A stretch of DNA of 64,000 nucleotides. It comes from Caballeronia megalochromosomata. Its GTDB lineage: Bacteria > Pseudomonadota > Gammaproteobacteria > Burkholderiales > Burkholderiaceae. Every line of letters starts with the position of its first letter. Position 1 is the first letter of the stretch. Shown here piece by piece: positions 9,192 to 18,966 of this stretch. The notes below the pieces were generated by a model that saw only the letters and a list, made by a program, of their open reading frames with translations, made no database searches and had not been told where the DNA came from. The DNA lies in the NCBI GenBank assembly GCA_001580565.1, contig LRBF01000230.1:62001-126000 (forward strand), in the 5' to 3' direction. A program made the translations under genes and the position numbers.

Positions 9192-9656
9192 GTGCGTAAG
9201 CCAGAATACCGTCTCAACGGCAGCCGGTCTTATCGAACACGGTCGCATCCCGTCTCGCAGGCAGGGAGCGTCTCGCTGGAATTTGTCATTCTGCTGCCGT
9301 TCCTGCTCATGGTGCTGTTCGGCATCGTCGACGTCAGCCTGATGATGTATGACAAGGCTGCGCTCGTCACAGCCGCTCGCCTGGCGGCGAGGGCAGGGAG
9401 TGTCATCCACGTGCCAGCGCTGACAACGACCCAGATTGCCGCGGTCGCGACCGCCAATGCGAACGGCTCGCTCATCAGCGGCGGCGCGAGCAGCATGCCA
9501 AGCGTCACCGTAACTCAAGCGAATGGTACGACCTCCGGGAGTGCTCTCACGGTTCAGATCTCCTATACCTATAACGGTTTGGTCTTGGGCTCGACGTTAA
9601 GCGCACTGACTGGCCCCCTCGTACTGAACGCGACCGCAGTGATGAATTACGAATGA
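9192..9656 (+). CDS. TadE-like pilus assembly / pseudopilin protein
   Basis: A 154-residue protein starting at GTG. A short basic N-terminus is followed by GSVSLEFVILLPFLLMVLFGIVD around residues 26-48, the characteristic TadE pattern of a glutamate inside a hydrophobic helix. The remainder is a small-residue-rich exported domain. TadE-like minor pseudopilins help assemble Flp/Tad pili at the cell surface. A TadG-like gene follows after 13 bases. No Tad motor, platform or secretin gene is in the window, so this pair either serves a Tad locus elsewhere or a different surface role. Confidence 0.82.
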   Translation: MRKPEYRLNGSRSYRTRSHPVSQAGSVSLEFVILLPFLLMVLFGIVDVSLMMYDKAALVTAARLAARAGSVIHVPALTTTQIAAVATANANGSLISGGASSMPSVTVTQANGTTSGSALTVQISYTYNGLVLGSTLSALTGPLVLNATAVMNYE

Positions 9657-9669
9657 GCCGCGTGATCAA

Positions 9670-10779
9670 ATGAGACACGCTTGCGATCAGAACGCCGTGC
9701 ATGGAGCACGTTTCGCGCAGCGCATGCACCGTCCCAACCATGCGGCCGCCCTTCGACGTCAGCGGGGCGTGATGTCTGTCATGATGCCCTTTCTGCTGCT
9801 CATCGCACTGATGGCAGGCGCCGTGGCATTGGACATAGGACATCTATATCTGGCCCAGACTGAACTGCAAACGGCGGCGGACGCTGCTGCCCTGGCAGGC
9901 GCGGCTTTGTTGTTCCCCGCCAGCAGTTCGGGCCCGAACTGGAGCGCTGCGCAGGCTGCCGCAGCAAGCGCGGTCAGCTTGAACGCTTCTGATGGTGTGA
10001 CGTTGCATGACGCGTCCGTACAATCCGGTTACTGGAATTTGTCCGGCACCCCCGCGGGTATGCAAGCGACGACGACCGTCCCGGGAAGCTATGACGCGGC
10101 TGCCGTCCAGGTGACCGTCTCGCGCGCGCCGGGGCTCAATGGCGGCTCGGTCAGCTATTTTCTGGCGCCCCTCTTTGGCATGAACAACGGTCCGATCAGC
10201 GCCACGTCGGTCGCGATGGTGTCCGCGCCGGGATCGATCGCGGCAGGCGGCCTTTTTCCTGTAGCAATCGGGACCTGCATCTACAGCCTGTATTGGAATG
10301 CGCAGATGGGCACGCCCAAGATTGATCCGTCCACGGGTGCAGCCTACGAGGTGTTTTTTGGCGCTGGCTCGAGCGTCGATGGTTGCCAGTCAGGGCAATG
10401 GACCTCGTTCCAGACCGACGCTAACGACGTGCCGACCGTGCGCGGGTTTATCGCCAACGGCAATCCAGCAGCATTGAACATCGGCGACTCGATCTGGATC
10501 GAGCCCGGCACCAAGACAACGCTTTATTCGGATGTCAGCACGAAAGCCGGCACCAATGGCATCAATGTGATCCTGCCGGTCGTGAACGACGCGAGTTCCG
10601 CGAGCGCCTCGAAGCAGCCCATCGTCGCATTCGCCGCATTTCATATCGACAAAGCGGTTGGGGGCAGCGGGAAGTACATCCAGGGTCATTTCCTCGCCGG
10701 ATACGAAATAACGACGGGTGGCGACGGGCACGTCGGCCCATACTACGGTGCGTATGTGCCGCCGCGTCTGGCCCGTTGA
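9670..10779 (+). CDS. TadG-like Flp pilus assembly protein
   Basis: A 369-residue protein with the TadG-type N-terminus: RRQRGVMSVMMPFLLLIALMAG around residues 30-50, then DIGHLYLAQTELQTAADAAA, the helix typical of Tad-associated TadE/TadG proteins. The long exported domain is Gly/Ser/Ala-rich and has two cysteines near the middle, which may form a disulfide. There is no clear von Willebrand domain, unlike longer TadG proteins. The start may be downstream of the annotated ATG, since the first 30 residues are basic and unusual. It is probably co-transcribed with the TadE-like gene and is convergent with the next operon. Confidence 0.78.
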   Translation: MRHACDQNAVHGARFAQRMHRPNHAAALRRQRGVMSVMMPFLLLIALMAGAVALDIGHLYLAQTELQTAADAAALAGAALLFPASSSGPNWSAAQAAAASAVSLNASDGVTLHDASVQSGYWNLSGTPAGMQATTTVPGSYDAAAVQVTVSRAPGLNGGSVSYFLAPLFGMNNGPISATSVAMVSAPGSIAAGGLFPVAIGTCIYSLYWNAQMGTPKIDPSTGAAYEVFFGAGSSVDGCQSGQWTSFQTDANDVPTVRGFIANGNPAALNIGDSIWIEPGTKTTLYSDVSTKAGTNGINVILPVVNDASSASASKQPIVAFAAFHIDKAVGGSGKYIQGHFLAGYEITTGGDGHVGPYYGAYVPPRLAR

Positions 10780-10831
10780 TGCGCTGACCTCAAGTCAGTT
10801 GGTCCGTGTTGACAGCAACCGCAGCTCGAGT

Positions 10832-12070
10832 TCACGAAAACCGTTTCGCAGAATAGGGCAGCGGATCGATGAACGGCGCCGTGGACGTCATCAATTCGGC
10901 GAGCAGGCGCCCGCTTGGCGGCGCCGCAGTCATGCCATACGTGCCGTGTCCGAAGCACAGCCAAAGGCCGGGACGTCCGCCCGCCGCGCCGATCACCGGA
11001 AGACTATCTGGCGTCGACGGACGCTGACCCGTCCAGATTTTATGCGGCGCTTCGGTCAGATCGGGAAACAGCGCGCGCGCCTGCTGCAGTGCCTGCATCG
11101 CGCGCTGCTCGTTCGGCATGCCGTCGACGCCGCCGAATTCCACGCTGCCCGCGATTCGCAAGCCGTCGAGCATCGGCGTCAGGCCGATACCGCGATCACG
11201 ATGAATGAACGGAATGCCGATCTTCACGCGATCCGTATCGATCATGACGTGATAGCCGCGCTGACTTTCGAGCGGAATGCGAATGCCGAGCGGTGCGAGC
11301 AGTTGCATCGACCACACGCCGCCCGCGACCACGATATCGCGCGCGCGGTGATTGCCGGTCGACGTCAGGATCAGCCATGTGCCGTTTTCCGGAATCAGCT
11401 TGAGCACGGACTCGCGATGAAACGTGCCGCCGTCATCGATGATACGGTTGGCCAGCGCGCCGTTCATTTTCGCCGGGCTCACGGTGTGCGCGTTGCCTTT
11501 CTTCAACACGCCGAATTTCACCGACTCGGCAATGCCCGGATATAGACGCCTGATCGCGTCTTGCGACAGCGTCTCGACGTTCAGGCCGTAGCTTTCGGTC
11601 AGATGCCGTTCGACTTCGGCCGCCGACCCGGACGGTTGCGCGTCGCTGAGAACGACTTCGCCGTCTTCGCGGATAAACTGGTCATACAGCGCGTCGCCCA
11701 ACAAACGGCGCCATTCCGTCAACGCGGGCGCATGCAGCGCATGCAGACTTTGCGCGAGTGCGGTCATGCGTTCGAGTTGCCCGGCTCGCAGCCATCGCAC
11801 GAACCACGGCAACGCTTGCGGCGCGTAGGTCGGATGGATCGCGAGCGGGCCGAGCGGATCGCGCAACCAGCGTGGCACCTTGCGCAGCATGCCCGGCTGC
11901 GCGCCTGGCATGAAGCTGTCCGGCGAGATGAATCCGCCGTTGCCGAACGATGCGCCACCCGGCGACGGCAAGGGATCGATGATCGCCACCTTGCGTCCGA
12001 GCAGTTGCAGATTACGCGCCGCCGAAAGCCCCGCGACGCCGCCGCCGATCACCATCACCGTATCGACCAT
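10832..12070 (-). CDS. FAD-dependent D-amino-acid dehydrogenase-like oxidoreductase (DadA family)
   Basis: A 412-residue flavoprotein of the DAO/DadA family. The FAD-binding motif VIGGGVAGLSAARNL is at residues 7-21, followed by GGASFGNGG, which DadA proteins share, and WTGQRPSTPDSLPVIG with GHGTYGMT near the C-terminus. DadA-type enzymes oxidise D-amino acids or related secondary amines to imino acids, passing electrons to the respiratory chain. It is the last gene of a leftward operon with an amino-acid ABC transporter and a RidA-family deaminase, which would hydrolyse the imine product. Substrate is unknown; a D-amino acid or opine is the natural guess. Confidence 0.9.
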   Translation of the reverse strand: MVDTVMVIGGGVAGLSAARNLQLLGRKVAIIDPLPSPGGASFGNGGFISPDSFMPGAQPGMLRKVPRWLRDPLGPLAIHPTYAPQALPWFVRWLRAGQLERMTALAQSLHALHAPALTEWRRLLGDALYDQFIREDGEVVLSDAQPSGSAAEVERHLTESYGLNVETLSQDAIRRLYPGIAESVKFGVLKKGNAHTVSPAKMNGALANRIIDDGGTFHRESVLKLIPENGTWLILTSTGNHRARDIVVAGGVWSMQLLAPLGIRIPLESQRGYHVMIDTDRVKIGIPFIHRDRGIGLTPMLDGLRIAGSVEFGGVDGMPNEQRAMQALQQARALFPDLTEAPHKIWTGQRPSTPDSLPVIGAAGGRPGLWLCFGHGTYGMTAAPPSGRLLAELMTSTAPFIDPLPYSAKRFS

Positions 12071-12109
12071 TGCAGTAGAACCCTTTCTTGTGCGAGTGAA
12101 TGCTGCGGA

Positions 12110-12904
12110 TCACGCCAGCAGCCGATCGAGAAACGATCGAGTCCGGTCCGTCCGAGGGTTTGAGAAAATCTGCTCGGGCGGACCGTCTTCGATGACACGT
12201 CCGCCGTCCATCACCACGACGCGATCGGCCACCTCACGCGCGAATCCCATTTCGTGCGTAACGACCACCATCGTCATGCCCGACTTGGCGAGATCCTGCA
12301 TCACCTTCAGCACTTCGCCGACCAGTTCCGGATCGAGCGCCGACGTCGGCTCGTCGAACAGCATGATCTTCGGCTGCATCGACAGTGCGCGCGCGATCGC
12401 GACGCGTTGCTGCTGACCGCCCGACAACTGCGACGGATAGTGATGCGCTTTATCGGCGAGGCCGACTCTTTGTAGCAACGCCATCGCGTCCTTGGCGACG
12501 CTCGCCTTCGGGCGCTTCAACACGACTTGCGGCGCGAGACACAGATTTTCGAGCGCGGTCATGTGCGGAAAGAGATCGAAATGCTGGAACACCATACCGA
12601 TGTCGCGGCGCCGCAGACACACTTCGCCCGGCTTCAGTTCGTAGATTCTGTGGCCTTCCTGCCGGTAACCGACAAGTTCGCCATCGACGAACAGGCGCCC
12701 GGCATTGACTCGTTCGAGGTGATTCATGCAACGCAGCAGCGTCGATTTCCCCGATCCGGACGGCCCGATGATGCACACGACTTCGCCTTGATGCACACGC
12801 AGATTGATGCTGGACAGTACTTCGAACGCGCCGTAGTTCTTGCTGACGTCGCGTGCTTCGACCATCACTTTGCGGCTCGCAGTTCCGGGAGTGGCGTTCA
12901 TCAC
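12110..12904 (-). CDS. Polar amino-acid ABC transporter, ATP-binding subunit
   Basis: A 264-residue GlnQ/HisP-type ATPase with Walker [10 protein letters not shown], signature LSGGQQQR, Walker [15 protein letters not shown] and switch histidine [10 protein letters not shown]. It has an insertion after the Walker A region ([16 protein letters not shown]) that is shared with the ATPase encoded at 60011, so the two are members of one subfamily. The stop-to-start arrangement with the permease overlaps by four bases, indicating coupling. It energises uptake of the substrate bound by the periplasmic protein encoded at 13836-14690. Confidence 0.95.
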   Translation of the reverse strand: MMNATPGTASRKVMVEARDVSKNYGAFEVLSSINLRVHQGEVVCIIGPSGSGKSTLLRCMNHLERVNAGRLFVDGELVGYRQEGHRIYELKPGEVCLRRRDIGMVFQHFDLFPHMTALENLCLAPQVVLKRPKASVAKDAMALLQRVGLADKAHHYPSQLSGGQQQRVAIARALSMQPKIMLFDEPTSALDPELVGEVLKVMQDLAKSGMTMVVVTHEMGFAREVADRVVVMDGGRVIEDGPPEQIFSNPRTDRTRSFLDRLLA

Positions 12905-13821
12905 TTCTCCTTGCGCATCACTTTCACCGACTTGTTCAGGCGCTTCTCGATCTGGCTCTGGATCAGCGTGAGAATCGTCGTGATGATGCCGTACCAGATC
13001 ACCGCGACCATCAGCAGCGGAATCTGCTCGAAGGTGCGCGAATAGATGACTTGCACCGTCGTCAGTAATTCCGTATAGGCGATCACGCTGACCAGCGATG
13101 TTGCCTTGACCATCGAAATCACTTCGTTACTGAGGGGTGGAATCACCACGCGCATCGCCTGCGGAAAGATGATGTGGCGCATCGCGCGCAGCGGCGTCAT
13201 GCCGAGCGCCAGCGCCGCGCGGCTCTGGCCAGCCGACACCGACAGAATCCCCGATCGCACGATCTCCGACACATACGCCGCCTGCGCGAGACCGAGGCCG
13301 ATCACCGCCGCCGCCATCTGCGTGACGACCTTGTTGGTGGCGACGAGTTTGATCGACGGACCGACGAAGGGAATGCCGATCGACAAGGTCGGCACCAGGG
13401 CGGAAAAGAAGTAGATGAAGAGGATCATCACCAACGGCGGAATTCCGCGGAAGATCCACGTGAAGCCCGCGCTCGACCACGACAGCAGCGGATTCTCCGA
13501 GAGACGCATGATCGCCAGCAGAATGCCGAAGCTGATGCCGACGATTTCGGCCTGCGCCGTCAGTAGCAGCGTGTTGCCGACGCCCGCGAGAATCGGTGCG
13601 CTAAACAGATACTGCAGCACCGTGTGCCATTCCCAGCGCGGATTGGTTATCAGCAGATCGGCGATCGACAGCAGCACGAACAGCATGATCGCCGCGCACA
13701 GCCAGCGGCCCGGATGACGCAACGGCACGACCACGAATTCTTCGGATGACGACGTGCGCGCGTGAGTGTCAGGCGACAGCGCCCCCGGCGATCCGGTCGT
13801 ACGGGACGATTGATTTCCCAT
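12901..13821 (-). CDS. Polar amino-acid ABC transporter, permease subunit
   Basis: A 306-residue inner-membrane permease of the HisM/GlnP family. The start at MGNQSSRTT was chosen over a frame 24 codons longer because the extension shows no conservation-like character. Hydrophobic segments occur around residues 45-65 and through the C-terminal 220 residues. The EAA-type loop that contacts the ATPase reads [21 protein letters not shown]. It overlaps the ATPase gene by four bases and follows the binding-protein gene by 14 bases. Only one permease gene is present, so a homodimeric pore is expected. Confidence 0.93.
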   Translation of the reverse strand: MGNQSSRTTGSPGALSPDTHARTSSSEEFVVVPLRHPGRWLCAAIMLFVLLSIADLLITNPRWEWHTVLQYLFSAPILAGVGNTLLLTAQAEIVGISFGILLAIMRLSENPLLSWSSAGFTWIFRGIPPLVMILFIYFFSALVPTLSIGIPFVGPSIKLVATNKVVTQMAAAVIGLGLAQAAYVSEIVRSGILSVSAGQSRAALALGMTPLRAMRHIIFPQAMRVVIPPLSNEVISMVKATSLVSVIAYTELLTTVQVIYSRTFEQIPLLMVAVIWYGIITTILTLIQSQIEKRLNKSVKVMRKEK

Positions 13822-13835
13822 GATGACGCTCCGCG

Positions 13836-14690
13836 TTAGAGCCACGCATCGTTGATGCTGATCGTGTCGGCCCGGGTGTCGCCTTGTCCCCACTTGTCGA
13901 GAATCTGTCGGTACTTGCCGTCCGCCTTAAGCTCGTCGAGCGCGGATTTAACGGCGTCGCGAAGCTGCGTGTTCTGCTTGCCGACCGCATAGCCGAGCAA
14001 CGCGATGATCCGCAAGTCTCCGACCTGTTCAAGCACGTTCGGGAATTGCTTGACCGCGTACGCGACCTGCGCGGTGTCGCCGGACCATACGTCGGCGCGA
14101 CCTGAACGCAGCGCGAGCACCGCGCCGGACGCATCGGTGAAGGTCTGGACTTCGAGCGTGCTGCCCGCCGCCTGACATTTCGACTGTTGCGCCGACAGTT
14201 CGCGCTCCTGGAACGTGCCGCGCACCGCGGCGACTTTCTTGCCGCACAGGCTCGCGAGACCCTTGATTCCCGCGCCGTTGCCCTTCAGCGCGGCCATACC
14301 GACGCCCGCCTTCACGTAATCGACGAAATCGACTTGCGCCTGCCGCGCCTTCAGGTCTCCGATCGAACCGACCGCGATGTCAGCGCGGCCTGCGGCGATC
14401 GACGGAATCAGGCTGTCGAAGGTGCCGCTCGTGACGTCGAGCTTGACGCCGAGCGCATCGGCGACCGCCTGCGTCAAATCGATCTCCATGCCTTCGAGCG
14501 TGCGCGCGTCCTTGCCCGCGTAGATCATCGGCGGACTGTTCGGTGACGCGATCACGCGCAGCGTGCCGGAATCGCGGATCGATTGCGGCAGCAGCTTCGT
14601 CAGTTTGGTTTCCGCGTGTGCGCTGATCACGGCGGTTTGACTCAACGCGAACAGCAGCGCCGGCACAACGAGCTTCGAGCACCATTTCAT
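13836..14690 (-). CDS. Amino-acid ABC transporter, periplasmic binding protein
   Basis: A 284-residue family 3 extracellular solute-binding protein. A signal peptide covers about residues 1-26, ending AVISAHA. The mature part carries the usual pattern GTLRVIASPNSPPM, EGMEIDLTQAVADALG, and FDSLIPSIAAGRADIAVGSIG. It should capture an amino acid or opine-like ligand in the periplasm for the permease and ATPase encoded downstream. A RidA-family gene precedes it by about 60 bases on the same strand. Ligand cannot be predicted from sequence alone. Confidence 0.93.
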   Translation of the reverse strand: MKWCSKLVVPALLFALSQTAVISAHAETKLTKLLPQSIRDSGTLRVIASPNSPPMIYAGKDARTLEGMEIDLTQAVADALGVKLDVTSGTFDSLIPSIAAGRADIAVGSIGDLKARQAQVDFVDYVKAGVGMAALKGNGAGIKGLASLCGKKVAAVRGTFQERELSAQQSKCQAAGSTLEVQTFTDASGAVLALRSGRADVWSGDTAQVAYAVKQFPNVLEQVGDLRIIALLGYAVGKQNTQLRDAVKSALDELKADGKYRQILDKWGQGDTRADTISINDAWL

Positions 14691-14750
14691 GGCATTCCTC
14701 TCCTTTCAATTCGGACAATCAGGCGACTTGCGCTGCGAGGACGACGCGAA

Positions 14751-15128
14751 TCAGCCCAGACTCGCATTGACGACGACTTCGATCCGCATTCCTTCCAGCA
14801 TCAATTGCTTGACGACGACCGTCGCTCGCGCGGGAAACGGCGCCGCGAAGGTCTCGGTCCAGATCGAATGCATAGGCGCCCAGTCGTCGGGGTCGATCAG
14901 GTAGACCTGTACCAGCATCACGTCGGCGAGTGACCCGCCCGCCGCCTGCATCGCGCGATCGAGCTTGTGGAATACCTGGCGAACCTGCGCGTCGATGCCG
15001 CCCTCGACCAGTCTGCCGGTCTCGACGTCGGTCGGAATTTGCACGGTCAGGATCTGGTTGCCCTTGCGGACGACGCCGGATAGAGGAAGACCGGACCGCT
15101 TCGGCCCAACGTCGATACTTTCGAACAT
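14751..15128 (-). CDS. RidA-family protein
   Basis: A 125-residue RidA-family protein, a different subgroup from the one at 6787-7179. The start was set at MFESIDVG because GGAGG sits seven bases upstream; the frame runs 36 codons further back without family resemblance. The C-terminal FPARATVVVKQL keeps the carboxylate-binding arginine. It is the first gene of the leftward operon (RidA, binding protein, permease, ATPase, DadA-like oxidase) and is divergent from a LysR gene. RidA paired with an imine-producing flavoenzyme is a well-known functional combination. Confidence 0.9.
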   Translation of the reverse strand: MFESIDVGPKRSGLPLSGVVRKGNQILTVQIPTDVETGRLVEGGIDAQVRQVFHKLDRAMQAAGGSLADVMLVQVYLIDPDDWAPMHSIWTETFAAPFPARATVVVKQLMLEGMRIEVVVNASLG

Positions 15129-15302
15129 TGAGGTGCCTCCATTATTCGTTGACGCATAGGTTATGGGCGTCGCCCGAATATCCGTATAACCCCTTATAAA
15201 ACAAGGTTCCGCGGGCGAATGAATGCACCTTATCACTACGTTTTTATTGGCGAAACTGCGATTTTGGTTATGCTCTCATTTGAATTGTTATAGGTGCCAG
15301 CG
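15129..15302. promoter_or_regulatory. Divergent promoter region between RidA operon and LysR gene
   Basis: An AT-rich 174-base region separating divergent starts. It holds an interrupted inverted repeat, GGTTAT at 15159-15164 and ATAACC at 15186-15191, with a smaller palindrome GGGCG-T-CGCCC (15165-15175) between the arms. LysR-type regulators usually bind such divergent regions, so this is the probable control point for both genes. Assignment to the adjacent LysR protein is inference. Confidence 0.4.
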
Positions 15303-16232
15303 ATGAAGCGCGGACAGTTGCAGTTGAAGCATGTGGCGGCATTTCGCGCCGTGATCACCGGCGGCAGCGCGTCCGAGGCGGCGCGTGCGCTCGGTCTGTC
15401 TCAGCCGGCGGTGAGCAAGATCATTGCGCAGGCCGAGGACTACGCGGGCATCCAGCTTTTCGACCGGCGGCTAGGTCGGCTCATTCCGACGCCGCTCGCG
15501 TTCAAGCTGTACAACGAGACTAACGTGCTGTTCTCGACCATCGATCACATCGATCAGATCGTCTCTCGCGTGATCAACAGTGAGGTTCAGCCGATCGCAC
15601 TCGGCTCGGTGCCGCTGCTCGCAGTGTCGCTGTTGCCGAAGGTGCTCCCCGACTGGCAGCGCCGCACCGGACGCTCGATCCTGATTCACACGTACGACAC
15701 GCCGAACCTGCTGAACGTGCTGTCCGCGCAGCGGCTGGAGATCGGTATCGCGGTCGGCGGCCGGCAGAGTCACGGGCTGGAGACCGCCGCGCTGATCCGC
15801 AGTCCGGTGTATTGCGCGGTGCCGAAGGATCATGCGCTCGCGCAACGGCCGGTGATCTGCGCGAGGGATCTCGATGGCGTCGACTACGTGAGCCTGTCGC
15901 GTATCGAAAGCGTGCAGGCCGGCATCGATCGCATGTTTCTGGTCGAGAACGTGCGGCCGAACGAAGTAATGCAGGCGCCGCTGATGGCGGCAGCGATACG
16001 GATGGCCGAAGAGGGTGTCGGCGTCACGCTCGCAGACGTGTTCGCGATGGACGTCGCCTGGCGCAACCGGCTCGTGTACCGGCGCTTCGAGCCGGCAGTC
16101 TTTTTCGACTATTTCGCGGTGTGGCCGAAAAATCGCGAAGCGGATTTCGATCGCGATGAGTTGATCGCACTGTTGCGGCAAGCGGCGCAGAACATGCTCG
16201 ACCAGGCCGAAATACTCGTCGACACGCTTTGA
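15303..16232 (+). CDS. LysR-family transcriptional regulator
   Basis: A 309-residue regulator with an N-terminal winged helix-turn-helix: HVAAFRAVITGGSASEAARA then LSQPAVSKIIAQ, around residues 8-45. The C-terminal substrate-binding domain begins near residue 90. The ATG giving MKRGQLQL was preferred; a GTG three codons earlier is an alternative. It is divergent from the RidA/ABC/DadA-like operon, the standard arrangement for a LysR protein controlling its neighbour in response to the transported amino acid or opine. Confidence 0.93.
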   Translation: MKRGQLQLKHVAAFRAVITGGSASEAARALGLSQPAVSKIIAQAEDYAGIQLFDRRLGRLIPTPLAFKLYNETNVLFSTIDHIDQIVSRVINSEVQPIALGSVPLLAVSLLPKVLPDWQRRTGRSILIHTYDTPNLLNVLSAQRLEIGIAVGGRQSHGLETAALIRSPVYCAVPKDHALAQRPVICARDLDGVDYVSLSRIESVQAGIDRMFLVENVRPNEVMQAPLMAAAIRMAEEGVGVTLADVFAMDVAWRNRLVYRRFEPAVFFDYFAVWPKNREADFDRDELIALLRQAAQNMLDQAEILVDTL

Positions 16233-16306
16233 CGCTTGCGCTCATCGTCACGTCGGCTCCTGACGCGAATCACTTTCAGTATCCGGCGCTCCTGCGCAGA
16301 CCACGT

Positions 16307-17254
16307 CTACGAGTCCTCGCCGGCGCGCTCTATCCGGAGTTCCGTCGCGTACGATGCCAGCTCGTCACCGATGTGCGTCTTCAGCAAATCGATGAATCGC
16401 TTGATCTTCGCGTCGACGAATTGCCGCGACGAATACATCGCATATACGTTGCGCTCGTACGTATGGAACTGCGGCAGCACGCGCACGAGTGTGCCCTCGC
16501 GCAGATCGCTGATCGCGGAAAACGCCGCCAGCAGGCCGATGCCCGCGCCGTCGCGCAGCGCGACAGTCATCGCCTCCATGTCGTTCACGCTGAAATGCGG
16601 CCCTGTCGGCCGATATGCGATGGTGTCCACGGCGCTCTGCAACTGCCATTCGTCCGGTGGGTAATCGACGGTGCTGAGCTGGATGCAGTTGTGATCGGCA
16701 AGATCTTCGGGATGTTCTGGCGCGGGATGCGTCGCCAGATATGCCGGCGAAGCGGCCAGGATGCAGTGGCTCGCCCCGATCTTCTGGCTCACGTACGCTG
16801 AATCAGGCAGCGTACGCGCAATGACGACAGCGACGTCCAGTTGTTCTTCGAGGATATTGGGCATGCGCTGCGACAGCAGCAGATCGACGGAAACTTCGGG
16901 ATACGCGTGCCGATAAGCGAGCACTGCACGCGTCATTAATTGGCGCCCAAGGCCCGGCACCGCATGCACACGCAACGTGCCGCGCGGCTCGAGCATCGCG
17001 TCACGTGCTTCGGCTTCCGCATGTTCGAGGTCGGCGAGAATCGCCACGCTGCGTTCGTAGAAGCGACGGCCAGCGTCGGTGACGACGAGGCGCCGCGTCG
17101 AGCGCTGCAAAAGCCGCGCGTTGAGTGCTTCCTCCAACACCGTGACGGCGCGCGACACGTTGCCGACCGTCGTGTCGAGATGATTGGCCACAGCCGTGAA
17201 GCTGCCCATTTCGACAACCCTTGCGAACACGGACATGTTGTAGAGCTTGTCCAT
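16307..17254 (-). CDS. LysR-family transcriptional regulator
   Basis: A 315-residue LysR protein. The start at MDKLYNMSVFARVVEMG matches the family N-terminus; an 18-codon upstream extension has no domain. The DNA-binding domain (SFTAVANHLDTTVGNVSRAV) spans about residues 1-60 and is of the AaeR/CrgA-like type. It is divergent from the aldehyde dehydrogenase operon starting at 17517 across a 262-base spacer and is the likely local regulator. It is convergent with the preceding LysR gene. Confidence 0.92.
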   Translation of the reverse strand: MDKLYNMSVFARVVEMGSFTAVANHLDTTVGNVSRAVTVLEEALNARLLQRSTRRLVVTDAGRRFYERSVAILADLEHAEAEARDAMLEPRGTLRVHAVPGLGRQLMTRAVLAYRHAYPEVSVDLLLSQRMPNILEEQLDVAVVIARTLPDSAYVSQKIGASHCILAASPAYLATHPAPEHPEDLADHNCIQLSTVDYPPDEWQLQSAVDTIAYRPTGPHFSVNDMEAMTVALRDGAGIGLLAAFSAISDLREGTLVRVLPQFHTYERNVYAMYSSRQFVDAKIKRFIDLLKTHIGDELASYATELRIERAGEDS

Positions 17255-17516
17255 CCCGTCAATCCTCGTGAAAAGGCGCCGAACAGCGCGACGAAAACAC
17301 GGCAGCACGTCCGTTCGGCCGATGATCGCACGTTCGTCGGAAGCGACGCCCCGATTTTCCCTCTGTCGGAAAGATTCATTCTCTCCCGCCCCACTAAAAG
17401 CGCGCGGCGGCCGCGCATAGACTTCGTTTCGTCTTCAGGCAATCAACCGCGCCGGATCAAAACGAGGCGCTCGCCTATTACGGATCCCGGCAACTTTTAG
17501 AACGACGGATTTCATC

Positions 17517-18953
17517 ATGAATACGACCTACGATTCACTTGATTTATTCATCGACGGCGAATGGATCGCCGCTACCGAACGCACGACCGTTGCCGTCATC
17601 AACCCTGCCAACGAACGCGAACTGGGCCGCGTGCCGCTTGCCACGTCCGCTGATCTGGAACGCGCGCTGGCCGTCGCACTGCGAGCTTTCGCCGTTTGGC
17701 GCGACACGGTGCCCGCTGAACGAGCCCGCATTCTCAAGCGAGCCGCCGACCTGATGCGCGAACGCGCACCCCGCATCGCTGAATTGATGACGCTCGAGGA
17801 AGGCAAGCCGCTCGCCGAAAGCAGAGACGAAGTACTGCGCGCCGCCGACTATTTCGAGTGGTTCGCGGAAGAAGCACGCCGCATCGACGGCCGTGTCGTG
17901 CCGTCGAATCGCCCCGGCGTGCAGCAGCTCGTGAAGAAGCAGGCGATCGGTCCCGTGGCCGCCTTCACGCCGTGGAATTTCCCTGCCATCACGCCGGCGC
18001 GCAAGCTGTCGGCAGCCCTGGCGGCGGGGTGCAGCGTCATCATCAAGCCAGGCGAGGAGAGCCCCGCGACGGCGCTGGCGCTGGCCCGCGCACTCGACGA
18101 TGCAGGCCTCCCGAAGGGCGTGCTGCAAGTCGTGTTCGGCATGCCGGATGAAGTATCGAAGCAATTGATCGCATCGCCCGTGATCCGCAAGGTCACGTTC
18201 ACCGGCTCGGTGCCCGTCGGCCGGCTGCTGTCGGCGCGCGCTGCCGAAGGCGTCAAGCCGATTACGCTCGAACTCGGCGGCCACGGTCCCGTACTCGTGT
18301 TCGACGATGCCGACGTCGAGAAAGCGGCTGTCGAAGGCGCAGCCAATCGCTTTCGCGGCACCGGCCAGATCTGCATTTCATCGACACGCTTTCTGATCCA
18401 GCGCGGCGTCTACGACGTGTTCGTCGAACACTTCGTCCGCGCTGCCAATGCGCTAAAGGTTGGCGACGGCATGGAGCCCGGGACGCAGGTCGGACCGCTC
18501 GCCAATGCACGCCAGCTGGCGAAGATGGAAGAGCTGGTCGCCGACGCCGTGGCGCGTGGCGCGACGCTGCTCGCAGGCGGCGAACGCATCGAGCGCGATG
18601 GCTTCTTCTTCGAACCGACCGTACTCGCCGATGTACCCGCCGACGCCCGCGTGATGCACGAAGAACCGTTCGGCCCGATCGCCGTGCTGATGCGTTTCGA
18701 CGCGCTCGCTGACGGCCTCGCCGAAGCGAACCGCCTGCCTTACGGCCTTTCTGCGTATGCATTCACGCAAAGTGCGCGCACCGCGATCGATGTGGCTGAC
18801 GGACTCGAAGCCGGCATGATCGGCATCAACCAGTACCGGATTGTCGCGACGGAACTGCCGTTCGGCGGCGTGAAGGAAAGCGGCCACGGCTCGGAGGGTG
18901 GCGCAGAGGGCATCGAGTATTACCTCACGCGCAAGTTCATTAGCCAGGCATGA
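17517..18953 (+). CDS. NAD(P)-dependent aldehyde dehydrogenase, succinate-semialdehyde dehydrogenase-like
   Basis: A 478-residue cytoplasmic enzyme of the aldehyde dehydrogenase superfamily, GabD-like in length and motifs. Visible landmarks are the oxyanion asparagine in FTPWNFP (about residue 155), the glutamate in LELGGHGP (about 256) and the catalytic cysteine in GQICIS (about 290). It oxidises an aldehyde to the acid. It heads a rightward operon with a CMD-family protein and a quinone oxidoreductase and has a divergent LysR gene. The position after GG in the glutamate motif is histidine, where Asn or Lys is common, so specificity may differ from GabD. Confidence 0.93.
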   Translation: MNTTYDSLDLFIDGEWIAATERTTVAVINPANERELGRVPLATSADLERALAVALRAFAVWRDTVPAERARILKRAADLMRERAPRIAELMTLEEGKPLAESRDEVLRAADYFEWFAEEARRIDGRVVPSNRPGVQQLVKKQAIGPVAAFTPWNFPAITPARKLSAALAAGCSVIIKPGEESPATALALARALDDAGLPKGVLQVVFGMPDEVSKQLIASPVIRKVTFTGSVPVGRLLSARAAEGVKPITLELGGHGPVLVFDDADVEKAAVEGAANRFRGTGQICISSTRFLIQRGVYDVFVEHFVRAANALKVGDGMEPGTQVGPLANARQLAKMEELVADAVARGATLLAGGERIERDGFFFEPTVLADVPADARVMHEEPFGPIAVLMRFDALADGLAEANRLPYGLSAYAFTQSARTAIDVADGLEAGMIGINQYRIVATELPFGGVKESGHGSEGGAEGIEYYLTRKFISQA

Positions 18954-18966
18954 AAGGGGAACAGTC

